The position numbers and the translations under genes were made by a program. This document shows, piece by piece, positions 6,232 through 10,114 of a stretch of DNA of 10,114 nucleotides (its first letter is position 1; each line of letters begins with the position of its first letter). This stretch comes from JBCDBL01 sp039183635 (GTDB lineage Bacteria; Pseudomonadota; Alphaproteobacteria; Caulobacterales; Parvularculaceae). The stretch is taken from the NCBI GenBank assembly GCA_039183635.1, contig JBCDBL010000133.1:1-10114 (forward strand). The letters are read 5' to 3'. The notes under the pieces were generated by a model, which saw only the letters and a program-made list of their open reading frames with translations, was not told where the DNA came from and did not search any database.

Positions 6232-7227
6232 ATGACAGACATCACCGCCGATAAATCGGTGTTCGACAACAAGCCCATCGCCATTGTCGGCTATGGCAGC
6301 CAGGGCCGCGCCCACGCCATGAACCTCCGGGATTCCGGATATGACGTGGTGATCGGCCAGCGGGAAGGGGGCCGCGGCTGGGACAAGGCGAAAGCCGACG
6401 GCTTTGAGCCCGTCACCGTCGCCGAGGCGACAAAACAGGCCGGACTTGTGGCGCTTTTGACCCCTGACATGACGCAAAAGGACGTGTTCGAAAAAGAAAT
6501 CGCGCCGAATTTGGCGCCGGGTACGGCGCTGTTGTTCGCCCACGGCTTTTCCATTCTCTACGGCCGCGTCAGCCCGCCGGAAAGCGTCGACGTCGTTCTT
6601 GTGGCGCCGAAAGGTCCAGGCGACCTTGTCCGCCGGGAATATGAAATCGGCCGCGGCGTGCCCAGCCTTTACGCCGTACACCAGGACTATTCCGGCAAGG
6701 CGAGCGCCAAGGCGCAAGCCTACGCCAACGGTCTTGGCGGGGCGCGCGGGGGCCTGATTCATACGACGATCCAGGAAGAAACGGAAACGGATCTTTTCGG
6801 CGAGCAAGCCGTTCTGTGCGGCGGCGCGTCGGAGCTCGTGCGCATGGGCTTCGAGACGCTGGTCGAAGCAGGCTACAATCCGGAAGTGGCGTATTTCGAG
6901 TGTCTTCACGAGCTGAAGCTCATCGTCGACCTGATGTACGAAGGCGGCCTTGGCAAGATGCTGCATTTCATCTCAGAGACAGCGAAATACGGCGACTTCG
7001 TTTCCGGCCCGCGGGTCATCAACGAAGAAACCCGGGAGCGCATGCGCGAGGTTCTCAAAGATATTCAAAACGGCAACTTCGCCTACGACTGGATTGCGGA
7101 GAACCAGGCCGGCCTGCCGCGCTACAACGCCATGTGGCGCGCGGACCTTGAGCACCCGATTGAAAAAGTCGGCGGCGAGCTGCGCGAACGCATGCCCTGG
7201 CTCGGAGAAGACGATAAGAAGAATTGA
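6232..7227 (+). CDS. ilvC: Ketol-acid reductoisomerase (class I)
   Basis: The 331-residue enzyme converts acetolactate and acetohydroxybutyrate to the dihydroxy acids that IlvD then uses. The Rossmann motif GYGSQG is at 20-25. The C-terminal knotted domain carries the metal ligands Asp187 and Glu191 (DLFGEQ) and Glu223 and Glu227 (FECLHE), with the conserved HELKLIVDLMYEGG and ISETAKYGD segments. The length is that of class I enzymes (~330-340). The start at 6232 has AAGGAGAG at an ideal distance; the frame extends to a TTG at 6208, but that would put the ribosome site inside the gene. Several normally constant positions differ: the cofactor loop reads GQREGGRGWDKA without the usual serines, AHGFSILYGR replaces AHGFNIHFGQ, and GPGDLVRREY replaces GPGH.VR. 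All metal ligands remain, so it is probably active. It ends the operon, with a terminator 26 bases after the stop. Confidence 0.95.
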   Translation: MTDITADKSVFDNKPIAIVGYGSQGRAHAMNLRDSGYDVVIGQREGGRGWDKAKADGFEPVTVAEATKQAGLVALLTPDMTQKDVFEKEIAPNLAPGTALLFAHGFSILYGRVSPPESVDVVLVAPKGPGDLVRREYEIGRGVPSLYAVHQDYSGKASAKAQAYANGLGGARGGLIHTTIQEETETDLFGEQAVLCGGASELVRMGFETLVEAGYNPEVAYFECLHELKLIVDLMYEGGLGKMLHFISETAKYGDFVSGPRVINEETRERMREVLKDIQNGNFAYDWIAENQAGLPRYNAMWRADLEHPIEKVGGELRERMPWLGEDDKKN

Positions 7228-7253
7228 TTTACGAACAAGCTGATGAACTTAGA

Positions 7254-7285
7254 AGCTCCGGGATTTAACGGTCCCGGAGCTTTTT
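7254..7285 (+). terminator. Rho-independent terminator of ilvDC
   Basis: A perfect 10-bp stem AGCTCCGGGA/TCCCGGAGCT (7254-7263 with 7272-7281) has an 8-base loop and runs into a tract of five T (7281-7285). It starts 26 bases after the ilvC stop codon. Confidence 0.92.
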
Positions 7286-7288
7286 AGT

Positions 7289-7351
7289 ATGGCGGCATGT
7301 TATGTGTTGCTTGGTGTATTGACGCTCGTTTTTATGATTGCCGAACATTAA
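7289..7351 (+). CDS. Possible 20-residue hydrophobic peptide
   Basis: ATG at 7289 opens a 20-codon frame ending TAA at 7349-7351. The product is almost wholly hydrophobic (Val/Leu/Ile/Met/Phe in 10 of 20 positions), like a tiny single-pass membrane peptide. GGAG (7276-7279) lies about 9 bases upstream, but it is inside the 3' arm of the ilvC terminator, so read-through transcripts would have it sequestered. No independent promoter is evident. It may well be chance; it is listed because size, hydrophobicity and spacing are compatible with a real small protein. Confidence 0.18.
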   Translation: MAACYVLLGVLTLVFMIAEH

Positions 7352-7396
7352 AGCCTTTCCAGGCCAAGTGTGTCCCGTTGGCCGTCCGGAAATGTG

Positions 7397-7451
7397 AAAA
7401 AAAAAAGACTTAAAGCGTCTGCCTGATTCCGATTGAAGAAGAGACGCTTTA
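7397..7451 (-). terminator. Terminator of the gspHIJK operon
   Basis: On the minus strand, about 30 bases after the gspK stop, a 10-bp stem TAAAGCGTCT/AGACGCTTTA (7451-7442 with 7420-7411) spans 21 bases and is followed after AGTC by ten T (7406-7397). The loop is long, but the stem and T tract are strong. It closes the operon after gspK, so gspL and gspM do not follow. Confidence 0.75.
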
Positions 7452-7481
7452 GGGACGAAATCCGTTCCACCATTCCAAATC

Positions 7482-8303
7482 TCAGCAGGACGGTTCTTGG
7501 AGCGGCAATTTCGCCACGACCTGGAAAGGCGCGTCGGTGCGGGCGGTTATGAGGATGGCCTGTCGGCCTGTGGCCTTTACACCGCCCTCCAAGACTTCCG
7601 CCGTCAGCGTATAGCGCTTGCCGACGGCGGAGCGCACGGCTTGCGTGGCGAGGCGGGTTGAGGGTGTTTCACCATCTGCATTTAACTTGGTTTGTTCCTG
7701 AAACGGTGCATTGGCGCGTCCGAATATGGTGACGTCTTTTAACAGGCAGTCGACGGTGTCTTGATTGATGTCCAGGACCTGTCGCAACTCCTGCATATCC
7801 ACAAACGGTCTGTTCTGTGGGCGGAAAGGGCTGCGTTTTGCGGCGTAATCATTCGCCTCAGCGCCATTAATGCGCTTTAAGTTGTCCGCATCCCGCCAGT
7901 CCAGAATATTGTCGGCAAGAGCCGCGGCGGCCTTTGCGTCATAACCATAGCGCTGCAGGCCATTGCCGAGAGCCTCCGGCGTGGCGGTGTTAATATCGAG
8001 CTTATACGCCTCATCAAAGCTGGTCACGGATACTCTTTTGTCTCCAATCATGACAGTTGTGTTTGAGGAGGCGGTGTTTGTGGCATTGTGTTGTGTCGCC
8101 AAGCGATAGGCGGCAAGCGTTATCGCTGCATCCGTCGCCTGACGGGCCTCAAACAACCGGATATGGGCCGCCGCGATCCGTATTTCCGTGCGAACCGTAG
8201 ACAAAGTGGTTGCAATCAATACGGACAAAAACAGCGCGATCCATAAGACCGTAATCAAGGCGGCCCCGCGCTGTCGTGTCTTATGGGTTATACGGTTCGG
8301 CAT
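7482..8303 (-). CDS. gspK: Type II secretion minor pseudopilin GspK
   Basis: This 273-residue protein is the large tip subunit that caps the pseudopilus together with GspI and GspJ in the periplasm. The N-terminus has the type IV prepilin signature RQRGAALITVLWIALFL, with predicted cleavage after Gly13. Position +5 is Thr rather than Glu, which is characteristic of GspK. The periplasmic part contains the typical KLDINTATPEAL segment (helix-hairpin-helix-like), LADNILDWRD(A)D, and PFRPQNRPFVDMQELR, all diagnostic for the T2SK family. It is slightly shorter than many homologues (~300+). The start overlaps gspJ by 16 bases and lacks a strong ribosome site, suggesting translational coupling. It is the last gene of the HIJK block. 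Confidence 0.92.
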   Translation of the reverse strand: MPNRITHKTRQRGAALITVLWIALFLSVLIATTLSTVRTEIRIAAAHIRLFEARQATDAAITLAAYRLATQHNATNTASSNTTVMIGDKRVSVTSFDEAYKLDINTATPEALGNGLQRYGYDAKAAAALADNILDWRDADNLKRINGAEANDYAAKRSPFRPQNRPFVDMQELRQVLDINQDTVDCLLKDVTIFGRANAPFQEQTKLNADGETPSTRLATQAVRSAVGKRYTLTAEVLEGGVKATGRQAILITARTDAPFQVVAKLPLQEPSC

Positions 8304-8899
8304 GCGCGGGTCACAGGGTCAAAGTCACAAATGAGCGGCGTTTGGGCAGTCAATGGAATCTCAATGCGCAGGGGCGCAAGGCTGTGTTCTGTGTGCAGCT
8401 CAAACGCCATGAGGGATGGGAGATCCTGGGAGCTCCAATCGCTGCGCCAGACCGTATTGCTGTAATAGAAAAAGCGGGCCTCTTTCAGCCCCCTGATAAC
8501 AGGCTCTTCTATAACCTCTTCTGGCCCGCTAAAGGACGTGATCTTCGCCACAACGGTTTTCGCGTCGCCGGCGCTTTCAATGTTAAAGGTGATGCGAGCG
8601 AGGCCTTCAACGCCCGGCGCATACCCCAAAAACGACACCGTATCGCTTTGGCCTGTAAAGCGCTCCCCTTGCAAGAAGGTCGGCACACGCACGGCCTGTT
8701 CTATCAGTGTACGCAAAATACGCTCTCCGGACCGGACAGCCTCGGCTTCCGCCGCCATGGCGGAGGCGGCGCGTGAGGCGCGCACGGCGTTGTAGAGGGT
8801 TGGGGCCAATACGCTGAGAAGAGCCGCAAAGATTGCGATGGCGATGAGTGTTTCGCTGAGGGAAAAGCCAGCTTGACGCCTCTTACGGTTGGCCGTCAT
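8288..8899 (-). CDS. gspJ: Type II secretion minor pseudopilin GspJ
   Basis: The 203-residue product has the prepilin leader MTANRKRRQAG cut before Phe12, Glu at mature +5 (Glu16) and a hydrophobic helix TLIAIAIFAALLSVL. The C-terminal half includes RFFYYSN...W...LPSLMAFEL, the typical GspJ pattern of a paired-beta fold ending in a value for the quantity measured against GspK. GspJ joins GspI and GspK in the tip complex that starts pseudopilus assembly. ATG at 8899 overlaps the gspI stop as ATGA, and AAAGG lies 8 bases upstream. Pairing with its neighbours makes the assignment firm; alone it could be confused with other PulJ/PilW-type pseudopilins. Confidence 0.88.
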   Translation of the reverse strand: MTANRKRRQAGFSLSETLIAIAIFAALLSVLAPTLYNAVRASRAASAMAAEAEAVRSGERILRTLIEQAVRVPTFLQGERFTGQSDTVSFLGYAPGVEGLARITFNIESAGDAKTVVAKITSFSGPEEVIEEPVIRGLKEARFFYYSNTVWRSDWSSQDLPSLMAFELHTEHSLAPLRIEIPLTAQTPLICDFDPVTRACRTV

Positions 8900-9285
8900 G
8901 GTGCGGCCTTTCGCACCACGTAAACGTGGAATTCAATCTTGGGGTTTGTATCTCGGATGACGTGAATATCCTCAAGATAGGTTGCGCCTCTGTTAGAGTT
9001 TCCTGACGGCAGGCGCGTGCGGGTGAGGGTCCAATCTTCATCAAGCAGATCATCAACGGGCGCGCCGGCTTTCAGGCGGGCGGCGATGGTCTCGGCTTGT
9101 CTCAAGGCGGCATGAGCTTCCGTCACAGCCTTAGCGCTGCGAACGGAAGAGGACAAAGCATTCGCACACGCCACAAGTACGGCGGCGGCGATGGCCGCAG
9201 CGATCAACACCTCGATCAGCGCAAACCCGCAGGCCCTACGGCATGTGGAGCGTGATCTCGCCGGTAAGGGGCGCAATATCGACAT
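8896..9285 (-). CDS. gspI: Type II secretion minor pseudopilin GspI
   Basis: With the start at 9285 the protein has 129 residues, close to the family norm (~120-130). The prepilin signature is ACGFALIEVLIAAAIAAA: cleavage after Gly20, Phe at +1, Glu at +5 (Glu25), then a long hydrophobic helix. The rest is short and beta-rich, ending EFHVYVVRK. GspI nucleates the tip complex with GspJ and GspK. I chose ATG 9285 because GAAGGG lies about 9 bases upstream; the longer frame from ATG 9324 lacks such a site and would give an over-long leader. The gene overlaps gspH by 50 bases and gspJ by 4 bases. Confidence 0.87.
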   Translation of the reverse strand: MSILRPLPARSRSTCRRACGFALIEVLIAAAIAAAVLVACANALSSSVRSAKAVTEAHAALRQAETIAARLKAGAPVDDLLDEDWTLTRTRLPSGNSNRGATYLEDIHVIRDTNPKIEFHVYVVRKAAP

Positions 9286-9673
9286 GGGCCGCGCCCTTCG
9301 CGTCCGTGAGGGTAAAGCGTTCATAGGAGGCTAGCGCATCCAGTGTGAATATAAGCTCTTCTGTTGTGTACGACAAAGAGAGCCTGTCTGGAAGCTCTTG
9401 GGAAACGCCCAACGCTTCGATGGCGTATCCATTGGGGGCGGCTTTCACGGTGACAGGTGCCGCGCTTGTCGCCGCTTCGAGCTTGGCGCGCTTCAAGTCG
9501 GAGGTGAGTTGCGCTGCGGCCTGGCGCAGATGTAAAGAGGATTGTCCGGGACGCATCGCCCCGACGGACAGGCCCGCGAGCAGGGAGAACAGCGCCAGCA
9601 CGATCAAGGCCTCGAACAGGGAGAACCCGGCGCGGCGTGTTGCACAGAGATGCGCCGTCTTGGAAGCTGTCAC
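9236..9673 (-). CDS. gspH: Type II secretion minor pseudopilin GspH
   Basis: The 145-residue product starts with a prepilin leader of 16 residues ending RRAG, then FSLFEALIVLALFSLLAGLSVG (Phe at +1, Glu at +5). It continues with LRQAAAQLTSDLKRAKLEAATSAAPVTV, the hallmark of the GspH/FimT group, and a beta-rich end TGEITLHMP. GspH links the tip complex to the GspG major pseudopilin fibre. The start is GTG at 9673, preceded by AGAAAGGG; the ATG five bases upstream is out of frame and stops after two codons. It is the first gene of the block; gspG, its usual neighbour, is not upstream within the window. Confidence 0.88.
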   Translation of the reverse strand: MTASKTAHLCATRRAGFSLFEALIVLALFSLLAGLSVGAMRPGQSSLHLRQAAAQLTSDLKRAKLEAATSAAPVTVKAAPNGYAIEALGVSQELPDRLSLSYTTEELIFTLDALASYERFTLTDAKGAAHVDIAPLTGEITLHMP

Positions 9674-9971
9674 GCCATCGGCCCTTTCTCTCAGGCTTAC
9701 CTGACCCGGATATCTGCGTATTGATATGAACGGCGCGACGCCAATCGTGCAATGGCGAAGGACGCCAACTCAGAATTGCCTTGACCTTATTCTATAGCGG
9801 CATCGAACGGTTTTTTACATTGTTTGCGTGTTCATACAACTTACATAATAGTAAAATGATGACGCACCATTATAACTGTCAAGACAAGAATAATACTATT
9901 TAGAATTTTATTCGCCTCCAACATTCTTGAAATATGTTTGGGATCAAGGTACGAATCCCAATAATCAAAAA
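9674..9971. other. Intergenic region between gspH and the insertion sequence
   Basis: No credible gene lies here. The gspH promoter should be in this stretch; on the minus strand TATAGAAT (9796-9789) could serve as a -10, but its -35 is weak. The part from about 9815 to 9971 is markedly AT-rich compared with its surroundings. On the minus strand TGTAAAAAACC (9819-9809) repeats an 11-mer also found in the PEP-CTERM upstream palindrome. Confidence 0.3.
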
Positions 9972-10114
9972 GGGGCTGACCTAGGAGATTGAACTTCCTA
10001 GGGTGGCCTGATGCGCTTAAAGCACTCAAAACTCTCACATATTCAGACGAACAAGCTACTTGAACGCTTTGTCGCCGGAACGCCCGCGCGAACGGCGGCT
10101 TTACTTGTCGGCGT
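9972..10114 (+). mobile_element. IS1595-family insertion sequence, left end, cut by window
   Basis: The presumed left terminal inverted repeat begins GGGGCTGACCTAGG at 9972, 39 bases before the transposase ATG, as expected for this compact IS type. Within it CCTAGGA (9980-9986) pairs with TCCTAGG (9996-10002). The right end and any target-site duplication lie outside, so the exact boundary is inferred. Confidence 0.65.
10011..10114 (+). CDS. IS1595-family (ISXO2-like) transposase, N-terminal fragment
   Basis: Only the first 34 complete codons are inside the window. They read MRLKHSKLSHIQTNKLLERF and then VAGTPARTAALLVGV, the typical N-terminal helix-turn-helix region of IS1016/ISXO2-type transposases (RLS...Q...LLE.FVAG.TARTAA.LVGV). 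The catalytic DDE domain lies beyond the edge, so intactness cannot be judged. Confidence 0.78.
   Translation, partial: MRLKHSKLSHIQTNKLLERFVAGTPARTAALLVG

Noticed and set aside
6214..6966. 250-codon minus-strand frame opposite ilvC
   Set aside because: Antisense shadow of a clearly identified, full-length ilvC.
8276..8776. 166-codon plus-strand frame
   Set aside because: Antisense to gspJ; no domain and no context supporting it.
9321..9752. 143-codon minus-strand frame overlapping gspH
   Set aside because: Out of frame with gspH, whose prepilin signature and family motifs are unambiguous.
9841..10038. 65-codon minus-strand frame
   Set aside because: It starts inside the insertion sequence opposite its transposase and runs through AT-rich non-coding sequence; chance frame.

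Overview
The window looks like a piece of an alphaproteobacterial (possibly marine) chromosome. This rests on moderately high GC in coding regions, a PEP-CTERM/exosortase-type surface protein, a type II secretion pseudopilin block, a short-form dihydroxy-acid dehydratase and an IS1595-type insertion sequence. No rRNA, tRNA or CRISPR array is visible, so the taxonomic placement is inference.

Left part (1-3770, minus strand). Two surface or exported proteins lie in separate transcription units. The larger (2818 down to 1, running off the left edge) has a signal peptide, a roughly 440-residue unclassified region, a PKD domain, a second Ig-like domain and at least four complete PASTA repeats of exactly 68 residues. 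Upstream of it lies a strong terminator (3066-3097) for a 205-residue cohesin-like protein with a PEP-CTERM-like sorting tail. That gene has an excellent sigma-54 (-24/-12) promoter about 80 bases upstream, and a GTGTAA-N6-TTACAC palindrome about 90 bases further upstream that looks like an enhancer-binding site.

Middle (4261-7285, plus strand). This is a branched-chain amino acid operon: a leader peptide with 11 Val/Leu/Ile among 24 residues, mutually exclusive RNA hairpins ending in a U-tract terminator, then ilvD and ilvC, closed by a strong terminator at 7254-7285. The arrangement is a classical ribosome-mediated attenuator. IlvD and IlvC catalyse consecutive steps of Val/Ile synthesis (IlvC acts first).

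Right part (7397-9673, minus strand). Four overlapping genes encode the minor pseudopilins GspH, GspI, GspJ and GspK of a type II secretion system, in that transcriptional order, closed by a terminator with a 10-T tract. No major pseudopilin gene (gspG) or gspL/M adjoins them. At the right edge an IS1595-family element begins (about 9972) and its transposase runs off the window.

The most notable items are the complete ilv attenuator, the sigma-54 promoter plus palindrome of the PEP-CTERM gene, the mosaic PASTA repeat array, and an IlvC whose NADPH-binding loop lacks the usual serines.
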